Source: Microbulbifer elongatus (GTDB taxonomy: Bacteria > Pseudomonadota > Gammaproteobacteria > Pseudomonadales > Cellvibrionaceae). Taken from it: a stretch of DNA of 64,000 nucleotides. Positions 38,707 to 48,209 of this stretch are shown one piece after another. The DNA lies in contig NZ_JAIVKJ010000001.1 in the NCBI RefSeq assembly GCF_020524885.1, forward strand, positions 558,001 to 622,000. Direction: 5' to 3'. Every line of letters starts with the position of its first letter. Positions within the stretch are counted from its first letter, which is position 1. Under the pieces are notes generated by a model that worked only from the letters and a program-made list of their open reading frames with translations, did not search any database and was not told the DNA's origin. Position numbers and translations under genes: made by a program.

Positions 38707-39840
38707 TCAATCTTCAGCTTGCTGCTCGGGCGCTTCAGAGACTCTGGTCTGCGTGGTGATGCTTTTCCCGTTGCGTATATAAGTTATGCTAACGACTTCG
38801 CCGGGACGCAGCATGGCCATGGCGGCCAAGCCGTGGTTGCCATCATTGATCGGATCTGAGTTGATGTGGGTGATCACATCTCCAGGTTTCAAGCCCGCCT
38901 GGTGTGCCGGTCCCTGGTTGTGGATGTGGGTTACGAGTACCCCATTGGTCGACGCCAGGTTGAACGCACGCGCTAAATCTTCGGTGAGTGGGTCTGCGTA
39001 GACTCCCAGCCACCCGGGTACTACCCGCCCGAACTCAATCAGATCCTGCATGACTTTGAGGGCGATATTCGCCGGAATCGCGAAGCTAACGCTGGGCACG
39101 GTCTGGTTTAGTGCTGACGTGGTATTGATACCGAGTAACCGGCCGTGGGCATCCACAAGCGCACCGCCAGAGTTGCCGGGGTTGATGGCCGCATCGGTTT
39201 GCAGGAAGTTTTGTAGAAGGCTGCCCCCGCCAGTGTTCCCCAGATCCCGGTCTGTCGCACTGATGATGCCCTGGGTTACCGTCTGGCCAATGCCGAACGG
39301 GTTGCCGATCGCCAACACTACATCCCCCACCTGCGCCTTGTCTGGTTCACCCACTTCGATGGCTGTCAGGTTGGGGAGGTCAATCTCGAGAACGGCGAGA
39401 TCAAAGCGGTCGTCAGAACCCACCAGCTCCGCCTGGGCCTCACGCCCATCCGCTAGTAGGACGGTAATTTGTTCTGCGCCTGAGATAACGTGGAAGTTGG
39501 TCAGAATATACCCTGTTTCGTTCACGATGACGCCCGAGCCCAGGTTTTGTCGCAAGCGCTCCCGCTGCAGCGGGGTCATTCTTTTCAGGTAATAGCGGAA
39601 CAGCGGATGGTTAGCCATTGGAAGGTTGCGTAGGGGTCTCCTGCTGTACACATTAACCACCGCCGGGCCCGCGAGATTGACTGCGCTGGCGTAGGATATT
39701 GGGCCTTGAGAGTTGGCAGCGGTTGGTACCCTGTCGCTCTGTCCCTGCAGGTGAGGGAACAACAGTAGCAGCGCGGCTGCGACCGCGAGTCCAATAAGGG
39801 CTGGAATAGCCCAGTCTTGCAGGAAACGTTGTAATGACAC
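38707..39840 (-). CDS. algW: AlgW/DegS-type periplasmic serine protease
   Basis: A 377-residue membrane-anchored trypsin-like protease: one N-terminal helix (IPALIGLAVAAALLLLFPHL), a catalytic triad His117 (TNFHVIS), Asp147 (DDRFDLAV) and Ser224 (NPGNSGGALV), and one PDZ domain from about residue 270. It senses outer-membrane stress and starts cleavage of the anti-sigma factor RseA/MucA. One PDZ domain and the membrane anchor separate it from DegP/DegQ. Confidence 0.93.
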   Translation of the reverse strand: MSLQRFLQDWAIPALIGLAVAAALLLLFPHLQGQSDRVPTAANSQGPISYASAVNLAGPAVVNVYSRRPLRNLPMANHPLFRYYLKRMTPLQRERLRQNLGSGVIVNETGYILTNFHVISGAEQITVLLADGREAQAELVGSDDRFDLAVLEIDLPNLTAIEVGEPDKAQVGDVVLAIGNPFGIGQTVTQGIISATDRDLGNTGGGSLLQNFLQTDAAINPGNSGGALVDAHGRLLGINTTSALNQTVPSVSFAIPANIALKVMQDLIEFGRVVPGWLGVYADPLTEDLARAFNLASTNGVLVTHIHNQGPAHQAGLKPGDVITHINSDPINDGNHGLAAMAMLRPGEVVSITYIRNGKSITTQTRVSEAPEQQAED

Positions 39841-39924
39841 CGGGGGCTCCTTGATTTGCGGTCATTATACGTCTTTGAGCTCTTCTGTCCTTCCAAGAGT
39901 TCCCATTGCTTCAAGAGGTTGTGC

Positions 39925-39952
39925 TTGGTCCCGGCAGAGGAATCCGTATAAT
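39925..39952 (+). promoter_or_regulatory. Sigma-70-type promoter for sat
   Basis: TTGGTC (39925-39930), a 16-base spacer, and a consensus TATAAT (39947-39952), about 50 bp before the sat start. Confidence 0.75.
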
Positions 39953-40001
39953 GTTGCGCTCAAAATTCGGTCCGAAATTGCATTAACCTCAGGAGTACCC
40001 A

Positions 40002-41192
40002 ATGTCCCTGGTTCGTCCACACGGCAGTGCCGAGCTGCAGCCCCGTTTCGTTTACGACAGTGAGCGCCATCATCAGCTCATGCAGGAGGCAGAGTCCCTG
40101 CCGTCCATCGTGGTCAGTTCTGCTGCCGCTGCCAACGCAGTCATGCTGGGTGCTGGTTACTTCAACCCGCTGCAAGGCTATATGAATCTGGCAGACACCC
40201 TGAGTGTGGCGGAATCCCTGCACACAGTGGATGGCCTGTTCTGGCCGGTGCCGGTGGTGAATATGGTGGAGGACACCTCCGCGATTGCTGGTGCCAAGCG
40301 CATTGCGCTGCGTGATCCCAACGTCGACGGCAATCCTGTTCTGGCGGTGATGGACGTAGAGGCGATCGAGGCGGTATCCGATGAGCAGGTGAACACCATC
40401 GCCGAGCTTGTATTCGGTACCCTGGATGACAAACACCCTGGTGTGGCTACCTTCAATAGCGCCGGCCGTCAGTTGATTTCCGGCTCGATCGAAGTATTGA
40501 ACTTTAGCTATTTCCAGGCGGACTTCCCGGATACCTTCCGTACTGCAGTGGAAATTCGCAATGAATTTGTCGAGCACGGCTGGAACAAGGTCGTGGCATT
40601 CCAGACTCGCAACCCAATGCACCGTGCTCACGAAGAGCTGTGCAAGATGGCGCTGGATGCGGTTGAGGCCGACGGGGTACTGATTCACATGCTGCTGGGT
40701 AAGCTGAAGCCGGGCGATATCCCCGCTAATGTCCGCGATGCAGCAATTCGTAAGATGGTGGAAGATTACTTCCCCGAAAACACCGTAATGGTTACCGGTT
40801 ACGGCTTTGACATGCTGTATGCTGGTCCGCGCGAGGCCGTTTTACACGCAGTATTCCGTCAGAACTGTGGTTGTAGCCACCTGATTGTCGGCCGCGATCA
40901 CGCGGGCGTTGGTGATTACTACGGTGCATTTGATGCACAGACCATTTTCGATGAAAAAGTACCTGAGGGTGCACTGGAGATCGAAATTTTCCGTGCAGAC
41001 CACACCGCTTATTCCAAGAAGCTGAACAAGGTTGTGATGATGCGCGATGTGCCAGATCACTCCAAAGAGGACTTTATCCTGCTGTCTGGTACCAAGGTGC
41101 GCGAGATGTTGGGTAATGGTATTGCGCCGCCTCCGGAGTTTTCACGCCCGGAAGTTGCGCAGATTCTGATGGATTACTATCAGAGCCTGTAA
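40002..41192 (+). CDS. sat: Sulfate adenylyltransferase, single-chain Met3/Sat type
   Basis: A 396-residue ATP sulfurylase of the homo-oligomeric type. The ATP-binding QTRNPMHRAH lies at 201-210 and GRDHAG at 297-302. It makes APS from sulfate and ATP, without the CysN GTPase partner of the CysDN enzyme. There is no fused APS kinase. A consensus promoter precedes it and a strong terminator follows, so it is monocistronic. In Pseudomonas, cysDN occupies this neighbourhood. Confidence 0.95.
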   Translation: MSLVRPHGSAELQPRFVYDSERHHQLMQEAESLPSIVVSSAAAANAVMLGAGYFNPLQGYMNLADTLSVAESLHTVDGLFWPVPVVNMVEDTSAIAGAKRIALRDPNVDGNPVLAVMDVEAIEAVSDEQVNTIAELVFGTLDDKHPGVATFNSAGRQLISGSIEVLNFSYFQADFPDTFRTAVEIRNEFVEHGWNKVVAFQTRNPMHRAHEELCKMALDAVEADGVLIHMLLGKLKPGDIPANVRDAAIRKMVEDYFPENTVMVTGYGFDMLYAGPREAVLHAVFRQNCGCSHLIVGRDHAGVGDYYGAFDAQTIFDEKVPEGALEIEIFRADHTAYSKKLNKVVMMRDVPDHSKEDFILLSGTKVREMLGNGIAPPPEFSRPEVAQILMDYYQSL

Positions 41193-41234
41193 AGTGCCAG
41201 AAGCTTCAAGCTCTGACACGGATTGGTCAGACAC

Positions 41235-41267
41235 AAAAAAGGCGGGGATGGCCCCGCCTTTTTTTGT
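41235..41267. terminator. Bidirectional terminator between sat and zapG
   Basis: GGCGGGG (41241-41247) pairs with CCCCGCC (41252-41258), flanked by A6 and T7, so it can serve both convergent genes. Confidence 0.92.
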
Positions 41268-41295
41268 GCCTGCCGGCTAATTGAAGGGCCTGCGG

Positions 41296-41772
41296 TCAGC
41301 GATTAACTGCTGTTTCCGAGGAGGGGGCAACCGCAGGCGACGGGGCTTGCACCTCTTTTTCCAGGCCGAACTCCTCGGAGAGTGTACCCTTTGAGCCGGG
41401 CTCTTTCGGTGCCCAATCGCGCGGCGGGAATACGCTCAGATTTTCGTCGTTGTCGCTCAGCTGACCGCTACCGGCCTCCAGCATCTGGCGGCCTATGTCC
41501 TGGCTGGACAGGCGCATGGCACTATTGGCCAAATATTCATGAACATCTCTGTAGCTTTGGGTCAGGTTGTGAACCAGTTGGGATGTTTGGTCAAAATGCT
41601 CGTTCACCTGTACCTGGAAGTCCTCCAGTTTGGTGTTGGCTTCTTTCAGGCGCAATTCCAGCTCCTGGGTGCGATCGATGTTCTGGCGGCCGCGTGTCGC
41701 GAGGAAGGCCAGCAGGGCTCCCAGGGCCAGGCCGACGACGCCGACCAGAATTAATACTGAAGTTGAGTGCAC
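41296..41772 (-). CDS. zapG: ZapG/YhcB-family (DUF1043) inner-membrane protein
   Basis: A 158-residue protein with one N-terminal helix (SVLILVGVVGLALGALLAFLA), a coiled-coil segment (about 35-75) and a disordered tail. The NLTQSYRDVHEYLANSAMRL segment typifies YhcB/ZapG, linked to cell division and envelope growth. It is divergent from zapE, a common gene pairing. Confidence 0.88.
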   Translation of the reverse strand: MHSTSVLILVGVVGLALGALLAFLATRGRQNIDRTQELELRLKEANTKLEDFQVQVNEHFDQTSQLVHNLTQSYRDVHEYLANSAMRLSSQDIGRQMLEAGSGQLSDNDENLSVFPPRDWAPKEPGSKGTLSEEFGLEKEVQAPSPAVAPSSETAVNR

Positions 41773-42022
41773 GTTACATCCTCCTCAAGATAAGTTGTGG
41801 CACCAGCCATCCGTGACGGTGCCCCCATTATACGCAAATCCACCGGTCATGCCCTGCTGTGGTTTGTGCCAAGTCGTGACGGATTTGGTAAAGTGCGCGC
41901 CGCCTGGCCGAGTTCCGGCCTTTCTTGTTGGTGTTTGGCGACATGTTGCCTATCACGGTCCTGGCAGAGACGCCTGCCGGTTGCGGTTGTTGATATAAAT
42001 TTCTCTGAACGGTTTTGATTGG

Positions 42023-43162
42023 ATGGTCACGGAACAGCCTCTATCTGAATTCTCGCGTTTGTCTCCAATGGAGAGGTACCAGCGAGACCTCAAGCGCCCT
42101 GACTTTGTAGAAGATCCGGCGCAAATGGCTGCGGTGCAAGAGTTGCAGGATCTTTACGAGCGCCTGCTGGCGGCCCAGAGTGGCTCTGCCAGTGTGTTGC
42201 GTCGCCTGCAGCGCTTTTGGAGGCGGGACGGTGGGCCGGAAAAGGGGCTTTATTTCTGGGGTGGTGTCGGCCGCGGCAAAACCTATCTGATGGATGCGTT
42301 TTTTGAGGCCCTACCGTTCGAAAAGAAGCAGCGGACCCATTTCCACCGGTTTATGCGCGACGTGCACCGGCAGCTGCGGACGCTGGCAGGGGAGAAGAAT
42401 CCGCTGGAGAAGGTGGCGGACCGCATTGCAGGCAAGGCGCGGGTATTGTGCTTCGATGAGTTCTTTGTGTCGGATATCACTGATGCCATGATTCTGGCCA
42501 ACCTGTTGCGGGCCCTGTTTGAGCGCGGCGTCACGCTGGTTGCCACGTCAAACATTGTTCCCGAAGGACTATATAAGGATGGGCTGCAACGTGCCCGTTT
42601 CCTGCCGGCTATTGATCTGCTGCTTGAGCACACCAAGGTGGTCAACGTGGACAATGGTGTGGATTACAGGCTGCGGGCGCTGGAGATGGCGGAGCTTTAC
42701 CATAGCCCCCTGGATGCCGGGGCGGACAAGAGCCTGGCCCGCTCCTTCGCTAGCCTGATGGTGGAAGGGTGTGAGGTCCGGGAGTTGGTGACCCTGGATA
42801 TCGAGGGGCGTCCGATTGTTGCCAGCAAGGTGGCGGACGATGTGGCCTGGTTTGAATTTGCGGAGCTGTGTGACGGCCCCAGGTCGCAGAACGATTACAT
42901 CGAGCTCGCCCGGGAGTTCCACACGGTGCTGCTGGCCAATGTGCCGCAGATGGATGTGCGGATGGAGAGTCAGGCGCGTCGCTTCATTAATCTGGTCGAC
43001 GAGTTCTATGACCGCCGCGTCAAGTTGGTGGTGTCGGCTGCAGAACCGATCGAGTCGCTGTACAGCGGGCGGCAGCTTAAGTTCGAGTTCGACCGAACCA
43101 TGAGCCGCTTGCAGGAGATGCAGTCGCGTGAGTATCTGGCGCGGCCCCATCGGCCGGAATAG
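42023..43162 (+). CDS. zapE: Cell-division ATPase ZapE (AFG1-like)
   Basis: A 379-residue AAA-like ATPase with Walker A GGVGRGKT (80-87), Walker B RVLCFDEFFV, and the sensor region TLVATSNIVPEGLYKDGLQR split across residues about 170-190. It associates with the division ring and with inner-membrane protein quality control. It sits upstream of rplM-rpsI as in other gammaproteobacteria. Confidence 0.95.
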   Translation: MVTEQPLSEFSRLSPMERYQRDLKRPDFVEDPAQMAAVQELQDLYERLLAAQSGSASVLRRLQRFWRRDGGPEKGLYFWGGVGRGKTYLMDAFFEALPFEKKQRTHFHRFMRDVHRQLRTLAGEKNPLEKVADRIAGKARVLCFDEFFVSDITDAMILANLLRALFERGVTLVATSNIVPEGLYKDGLQRARFLPAIDLLLEHTKVVNVDNGVDYRLRALEMAELYHSPLDAGADKSLARSFASLMVEGCEVRELVTLDIEGRPIVASKVADDVAWFEFAELCDGPRSQNDYIELAREFHTVLLANVPQMDVRMESQARRFINLVDEFYDRRVKLVVSAAEPIESLYSGRQLKFEFDRTMSRLQEMQSREYLARPHRPE

Positions 43163-43210
43163 CCGGCGTTCGGTGCCTGCTCAGCTGGTTATATATCGGT
43201 CAATTTTTGC

Positions 43211-43239
43211 TTGAAAAGCCCTGGGCGCTTATGTAGTAT
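43211..43239 (+). promoter_or_regulatory. Sigma-70 promoter of rplM-rpsI
   Basis: TTGAAA (43211-43216), an ideal 17-base spacer, and TAGTAT (43234-43239). The leader to the rplM start is about 50 bases, where L13 autoregulation could act. Confidence 0.75.
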
Positions 43240-43298
43240 TCGCGCTCTTTTCGTGGGACGGCCCCCATTTCGGGAGCCATATACAGGTGTTTTATAAC

Positions 43299-43727
43299 AT
43301 GAAGACTTACAGTGCCAAGCCGGAAGCGGTTACTCGCGACTGGTACATTGTTGACGCTGCGGACAAGACTCTCGGCCGTATTTCCGCCGAGATCGCCCAC
43401 CGCCTGCGCGGCAAGCACAAGCCTGAATACACGCCCCACGTGGACACCGGTGATTACATCGTAGTAATCAACGCCGAGAAGGTTCGCGTGACCGGCAACA
43501 AGGCCAAAGACAAGATCTACCACAGCCACTCCGGCTACCCCGGTGGTCTTAAATCCATCAGCTTTGAGAAGCTGATCGACAAGGCGCCTGAGCGCACTAT
43601 TCAAAGTGCTGTGAAAGGCATGCTCCCGAAGGGCCCTCTGGGTCGCGCCATGTTCAAGAAATTGAAGGTGTACAAGGGTAGCGAACATCCTCATGCGGCC
43701 CAGCAGCCGATTGAACTGTCGATCTAA
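43299..43727 (+). CDS. rplM: 50S ribosomal protein L13
   Basis: A 142-residue L13, the same length as in E. coli. It contains [19 protein letters not shown] and [11 protein letters not shown]. The start is the ATG at 43299 (MKTYSAKP), with AGGTG upstream. It is an early-assembly 23S-binding protein and is followed 14 bp later by rpsI. Confidence 0.98.
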   Translation: MKTYSAKPEAVTRDWYIVDAADKTLGRISAEIAHRLRGKHKPEYTPHVDTGDYIVVINAEKVRVTGNKAKDKIYHSHSGYPGGLKSISFEKLIDKAPERTIQSAVKGMLPKGPLGRAMFKKLKVYKGSEHPHAAQQPIELSI

Positions 43728-43741
43728 ACGGAATCATTCTC

Positions 43742-44134
43742 ATGGCAACTACTCAATACTACGGTACCGGCCGCCGCAAGACCTCCACCGCTCGTGTATT
43801 CATCGCGCAGGGTGAAGGTAAAATCAGCGTCAACGGTCGCTCCCTGGACGAATACTTCGGCCGCGAAGTGGCACGCATGATCGTGCGTCAGCCGCTGGAA
43901 ATGGTCGACATGGTCGAAAAATTCGACATCAACGTTACTGTGAAGGGCGGCGGTTCCTTCGGTCAGGCGGGTGCTATCCGTCACGGCCTGACTCGCGCTC
44001 TCATGCAGTACGACGAGTCTCTGCGTCAGCCGCTGCGTGCAGCCGGCTACGTAACTCGCGACGCTCGCGCCGTTGAGCGTAAGAAAGTCGGTCTGCGCAA
44101 AGCGCGTAAGAAGCCGCAATTCTCCAAGCGTTAA
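43742..44134 (+). CDS. rpsI: 30S ribosomal protein S9
   Basis: A 130-residue S9 with the family start [15 protein letters not shown] and the C-terminal KKPQFSKR tail that reaches the P-site tRNA. It forms the rplM-rpsI operon, closed by a strong terminator. Confidence 0.98.
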   Translation: MATTQYYGTGRRKTSTARVFIAQGEGKISVNGRSLDEYFGREVARMIVRQPLEMVDMVEKFDINVTVKGGGSFGQAGAIRHGLTRALMQYDESLRQPLRAAGYVTRDARAVERKKVGLRKARKKPQFSKR

Positions 44135-44156
44135 GCGAGAATTTCTCGATTTATTT

Positions 44157-44182
44157 GCCCGGCAATTGCCGGGCTTTTTTTT
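44157..44182 (+). terminator. Terminator of rplM-rpsI
   Basis: An 18-base perfect palindrome GCCCGGCAATTGCCGGGC (44157-44174) followed by eight T. Confidence 0.93.
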
Positions 44183-44636
44183 GCCTGCGGCGGTTTCTAC
44201 GCGCGATGCTGCAGGTCTGGATTGTATAAAATGCCGCCAGTTCGCTGCGAGGTTGCCGATGTTCCCTTCCGGTTTCGCCTTGTATCGATTTGGCATTTTC
44301 TTTAACATTGCGCGAATTTCTATCCGCTTGCACTTGGGGTTTGGCCACTTTGTTCTATGGTCAAGCGAGCGGGCCATTTGTAGGGGAGTTTCTGTAGTAA
44401 GTCTCTGATTTTGCAGTAGTGAGTCGTTTGCTGCTGTGCGGGTGCCCTGTTCTATCTGGTTTTCAACCACTAGGCAGCGCCGTCGCTACTACTCGCGGTA
44501 TGCCCTGATACACCGCTGGTTTGGGTAGCGTGGCTTTATTACGGAAGGTTGTCAGAATTTTTTTTGGGTTTGGGCCAGTCAGCTTCGCGCTTGCTTTGCA
44601 GTAAGTGATGGGGCGCTGTGATGGGAGAACTACGTC
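44183..44636 (+). other. Non-coding leader region upstream of petA
   Basis: About 450 bp with no supported gene. It should contain the promoter of the bc1 operon. A TATAAA at 44225 is a possible -10 but has no matching -35, so I do not place a promoter. Confidence 0.5.
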
Positions 44637-45236
44637 ATGAGTGATGACGGTGTAAATGTGGGGCGTCGTCGATTCCTGACCGCGGCCACCTCTGTAGTAG
44701 GTGGTGCTGGTGCGGTGGGAGTTGCAGTACCTTTTGTCGCTTCCTGGAATCCGAGTGCCAAGGCGAAGGCCGCCGGCGCGCCGGTCAAATATAATATCGG
44801 CAAGCTGGAGCCGGGCCAGATGGTGACCGTCGAGTGGCGTGGCAAGCCCGTATACGTGGTACGCCGTACCCAGGAGGCTTTGGATAACCTGTCTAAAGTT
44901 GCTCCTTTCCTGCGTGACCCTGAGTCTCAGGAGTCCAAGCAGCCGGGATATGTGAATCCTGAAAACCGCGCGATCAAGCCTCAGACCCTGGTTCTTGTAG
45001 GCCTGTGTACCCATCTGGGTTGCGCTCCCATGTTCCGCCCGGAAGTCGGTACTGCCGACCTCGGTGGCGACCAGTGGATGGGCGGATTCTTTTGTGCCTG
45101 TCACGGTTCCAAATACGATATGGCCGGGCGTGTCTATACCGGCGTACCTGCACCTCTGAACCTGGAAGTGCCCCCTTACTCCTACGAGGGTGACGACGTA
45201 ATCGTAATTGGCGTAGATCAGGAGGGCAGCGCATGA
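44637..45236 (+). CDS. petA: Ubiquinol-cytochrome c reductase Rieske iron-sulfur subunit
   Basis: A 199-residue Rieske protein. A Tat-type RRRFLT (10-15) and a hydrophobic anchor are at the N-terminus. The 2Fe-2S cluster ligands are Cys124 and His126 (CTHLGC) and Cys153 and His156 (CACHGS), with Cys129 and Cys155 as the disulfide. It takes electrons from ubiquinol in the bc1 complex. Its last codons overlap the start of the cytochrome b-c1 gene by 4 bp. Confidence 0.97.
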   Translation: MSDDGVNVGRRRFLTAATSVVGGAGAVGVAVPFVASWNPSAKAKAAGAPVKYNIGKLEPGQMVTVEWRGKPVYVVRRTQEALDNLSKVAPFLRDPESQESKQPGYVNPENRAIKPQTLVLVGLCTHLGCAPMFRPEVGTADLGGDQWMGGFFCACHGSKYDMAGRVYTGVPAPLNLEVPPYSYEGDDVIVIGVDQEGSA

Positions 45237-47434
45237 ACTGGCTAACCGCACTGGGTGATTGGGTCGACCAGCGTCTGCCAATCTATCGCGCGTGGGATAC
45301 CCATATGGGTAAATACTACGCGCCGAAAAACTTCAATCTTTGGTACTTCTTCGGCGTTCTTTCCATGCTGGTTCTGGTGAACCAGCTGCTGACCGGTATC
45401 TGGCTGGTCATGAGCTACAGCCCCACCGCAGAAGGCGCGTTTGCCTCTGTGGAATACATCATGCGCGATGTAGAGATGGGGTGGATCATCCGTTACTTGC
45501 ACTCCACAGGCGCCTCGGCGTTTTTTGTTGTGGTGTACCTGCACATGTTCCGTGGGTTGATGTATGGCTCGTACAAGCCACCGCGCGAGCTGGTGTGGAT
45601 TTTCGGGATGTGTATCTACCTGGTGCTGATGGCCGAAGCCTTCATGGGCTATGTGCTGCCGTGGGGCCAGATGTCCTACTGGGGCGCGCAGGTTATTGTT
45701 TCCCTGTTTGGCGCTATCCCGGGTATCGGTGAAGACCTGGTGCAATGGATTCGTGGTGACTACCTGATTTCCGGCATTACGCTTACGCGCTTCTTCTCTC
45801 TGCACGTAATTGCACTACCGCTGGTTCTGGTGCTGCTCGTCGTACTGCACATTCTTGCGCTGCACGAAGTGGGCTCCAACAACCCCGACGGTATCGACAT
45901 CAAGAAGAACAAAGATGAGAACGGCGTACCGCTGGACGGCGTAGCCTTCCATCCTTACTACACCGTGCACGACCTGGTTGGCATCGCAGTATTCTTGTTT
46001 GCTTTCTGCGTGGTGGTGTTCTTCTTCCCGGAGATGGGTGGTTTCTTCCTTGAGTACGCCAACTTTGAAGAGGCGAACCCGCTGAAGACGCCCGAGCATA
46101 TCGCGCCGGTGTGGTACTTCACCCCGTTCTATGCGGTTCTGCGTGCGGTGACCATTGATATTGGTCCGCTGACGGCGAAGTTCCTTGGCCTTGTGGCTAT
46201 GGGTGCGGCTATTGCCATCCTGTTTGTGCTGCCGTGGCTCGACAAGAGCCCGGTACGCTCCATTCGTTACAAGGGCTGGCTGCCGAAAGTGCTGCTGATG
46301 GTGTTCGCTGCGATCTTCATTATCCTGGGTTACCTGGGTGTGAAATCTCCGACGCCTGGACGTAACTTCCTGGCGCAGGTCGCAACCCTGTTCTATTTCG
46401 CCTTCTTCGTTACCATGCCGATCTGGACTAATCCGACTACCCGCAAGGGGCTGGCGTCCTGGATTGTGAGCGGCATTTTCGGTGTTTTGTTCCTGTGGAT
46501 GGCGGTGGTGAACTTCAAAGCGAGCCTGTTCGTGTTCGCCATGTCCATGGTATTCGCGGTGTTCTTTGCGGTTCTGCCCTGGCTGACCGCTCGCGATGAG
46601 GTACACCCGGAGCCGGCACGCGTGACCAGCCCGTCTGGAAGCAAGACGTTCATCGTGCTGTTCGCCGGTATTATTTCGGTTCTGCTGCTGACGTTTATTC
46701 CGATCAAGGCGGTGGGTGCAGCAAGTTCCGTTGAGCTGGATTACATCAATACGGATCTCACCGACAAACCATCACTGCAGCGCGGCGCAAAGTACTTTGT
46801 GAACTACTGCATGGGGTGTCACAGCGCCAACTTTTCCCGCTGGGAGCGAGTTGCCACTGATCTGGACATCCCCAACGAGCTGATGACGCAGAACCTGGTG
46901 TTGGGAGACGACAAAATTGGAGATCTGATGCAGATCTCCATGCGCCCTGAAGACTCCAAGACCTGGTTTGGCGCCACTCCGCCGGATCTGACCCTGGTTG
47001 CACGGGCTCGCTCTCCGGAATGGCTGTACACTTACCTGCGCAGCTTTTACAAGGATGACAGTCGTCCGCTGGGCGTTAACAACAAGGTATTCCCCAATGT
47101 GGGTATGCCCCATGTTCTGATGGAGCTACAGGGGCTGCCGGAATGTGCGCCTGGCCCCAAGCGTGATCACGGCAAGGTGGCACGCGACGAAATGGGTAAT
47201 GCCATCATGGATGCGGACTGCGGCAGCCTGAAAGTGGGCAGCGTAAAAGGCTCTATGGATGACGTTCAGTACGATCAGGCGGTATACGATCTGGTGAATT
47301 TCATGGAGTACATCGCTGAGCCTATGGCTGAGACCCGCAAGAACATCGGCTTTTACGTGCTGGCGTTTATTCTGGTGTTCTTTGTCTTTGCCTGGTTGCT
47401 GAATCGCGAATACTGGAAAGACATTCACCACTGA
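45233..47434 (+). CDS. petBC: Fused cytochrome b / cytochrome c1 of the bc1 complex
   Basis: One unbroken frame of 733 residues. Residues 1 to about 440 are cytochrome b, with haem-ligand histidines His90 and His104, and His191 and His206. Two further hydrophobic helices lie at about 405-450. Near residues 470-495 a helix (TFIVLFAGIISVLLLTFIPI) ends in VGAASS, a possible signal-peptidase site. The rest is cytochrome c1: CMGCH (Cys526, Cys529, His530), TPPDLTLVARARSPEWLYTYLRSFY, and a C-terminal anchor helix. Fusion followed by cleavage is known for fbcH of Bradyrhizobium. In Pseudomonas the two genes are separate. Confidence 0.93.
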   Translation: MNWLTALGDWVDQRLPIYRAWDTHMGKYYAPKNFNLWYFFGVLSMLVLVNQLLTGIWLVMSYSPTAEGAFASVEYIMRDVEMGWIIRYLHSTGASAFFVVVYLHMFRGLMYGSYKPPRELVWIFGMCIYLVLMAEAFMGYVLPWGQMSYWGAQVIVSLFGAIPGIGEDLVQWIRGDYLISGITLTRFFSLHVIALPLVLVLLVVLHILALHEVGSNNPDGIDIKKNKDENGVPLDGVAFHPYYTVHDLVGIAVFLFAFCVVVFFFPEMGGFFLEYANFEEANPLKTPEHIAPVWYFTPFYAVLRAVTIDIGPLTAKFLGLVAMGAAIAILFVLPWLDKSPVRSIRYKGWLPKVLLMVFAAIFIILGYLGVKSPTPGRNFLAQVATLFYFAFFVTMPIWTNPTTRKGLASWIVSGIFGVLFLWMAVVNFKASLFVFAMSMVFAVFFAVLPWLTARDEVHPEPARVTSPSGSKTFIVLFAGIISVLLLTFIPIKAVGAASSVELDYINTDLTDKPSLQRGAKYFVNYCMGCHSANFSRWERVATDLDIPNELMTQNLVLGDDKIGDLMQISMRPEDSKTWFGATPPDLTLVARARSPEWLYTYLRSFYKDDSRPLGVNNKVFPNVGMPHVLMELQGLPECAPGPKRDHGKVARDEMGNAIMDADCGSLKVGSVKGSMDDVQYDQAVYDLVNFMEYIAEPMAETRKNIGFYVLAFILVFFVFAWLLNREYWKDIHH

Positions 47435-47456
47435 GTGTCAGGCAAACAGATTTCCC

Positions 47457-47510
47457 GGGTGGTGGGCCGCCGGTATACCGGTATTGGCCCTACCGCCCGT
47501 TTTCCGTTTT
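47457..47510 (+). terminator. Probable terminator after the bc1 operon
   Basis: A long imperfect hairpin whose arms are GGGTGGTGGGCC and GGCCCTACCGCCC, with an inner GGTATACC palindrome, then T-rich GTTTTCCGTTTT. Confidence 0.65.
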
Positions 47511-47571
47511 GACCATCTTTCGTTTTTGAATGGGCCGGATTCACCGGCCAGTAGATTGAGGTAGTTCCACA

Positions 47572-48201
47572 ATGGGTGTGCCGACCAACAAGCGCTCCTC
47601 CATGACCTTCTTTTCCGATGGTCGTTGTCATTTCAGCCACCGGGTACGGATCGTCCTGGCGGAAAAAGGGGTCTCCGTAGACATTATTGATGTTGATCCC
47701 GACGATAAGCCTGCAGAGCTGGCGGACCTCAACCCGTACAACTCCCTGCCGACCCTCGTAGATCGCGACCTGGTGTTGTTCGAGACCAAGGTGATGATGG
47801 AGTACCTGGACGAGCGCTTCCCGCACCCGCCGCTGCTGCCGGTGTACCCGGTAGCGCGTGCGCAGAGTCGCCAGATCATGCATCGTATCGAGCGAGACTG
47901 GTGTCCGCTGGTGGATAAGATCCTCGCTGGCGGCAAAGATGTGGCTGCAGCTCGCAAAGAATTGCGCGACAGCCTGGTCGGGATTGCCCCGATGTTTACC
48001 GACCTGCCGTACTTCTTCAATGAAGAGTTCTCTCTGGTGGACTGCTGTATGGCGCCGCTGCTGTGGCGCCTGGATCAGCTCGAAATTGCGCTGCCCAAAA
48101 CCAAGCAGGCCAAACCGCTGCTGGACTATATGGACCGACTGTTTGCCCGCGAAGCATTCCAGCAGAGCCTGACCGAGTTTGAGCGCGAAATGCGCTCCTG
48201 A
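47572..48201 (+). CDS. sspA: Stringent starvation protein A
   Basis: A 209-residue glutathione-transferase-fold protein without GST activity in the family. Family features are [23 protein letters not shown], the [17 protein letters not shown] segment and PHPPLLP, the conserved surface pocket. It binds RNA polymerase and alters transcription in starvation. It is co-transcribed with sspB 8 bp downstream. Confidence 0.95.
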   Translation: MGVPTNKRSSMTFFSDGRCHFSHRVRIVLAEKGVSVDIIDVDPDDKPAELADLNPYNSLPTLVDRDLVLFETKVMMEYLDERFPHPPLLPVYPVARAQSRQIMHRIERDWCPLVDKILAGGKDVAAARKELRDSLVGIAPMFTDLPYFFNEEFSLVDCCMAPLLWRLDQLEIALPKTKQAKPLLDYMDRLFAREAFQQSLTEFEREMRS

Positions 48202-48209
48202 GGTGCTGA

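Noticed and set aside
46600..46800. Frameshift or artefact joining petB and petC
   Set aside because: The frame is continuous with sensible codons through the junction and keeps a helix with a plausible cleavage site; an assembly error cannot be excluded from sequence alone, but nothing suggests it.
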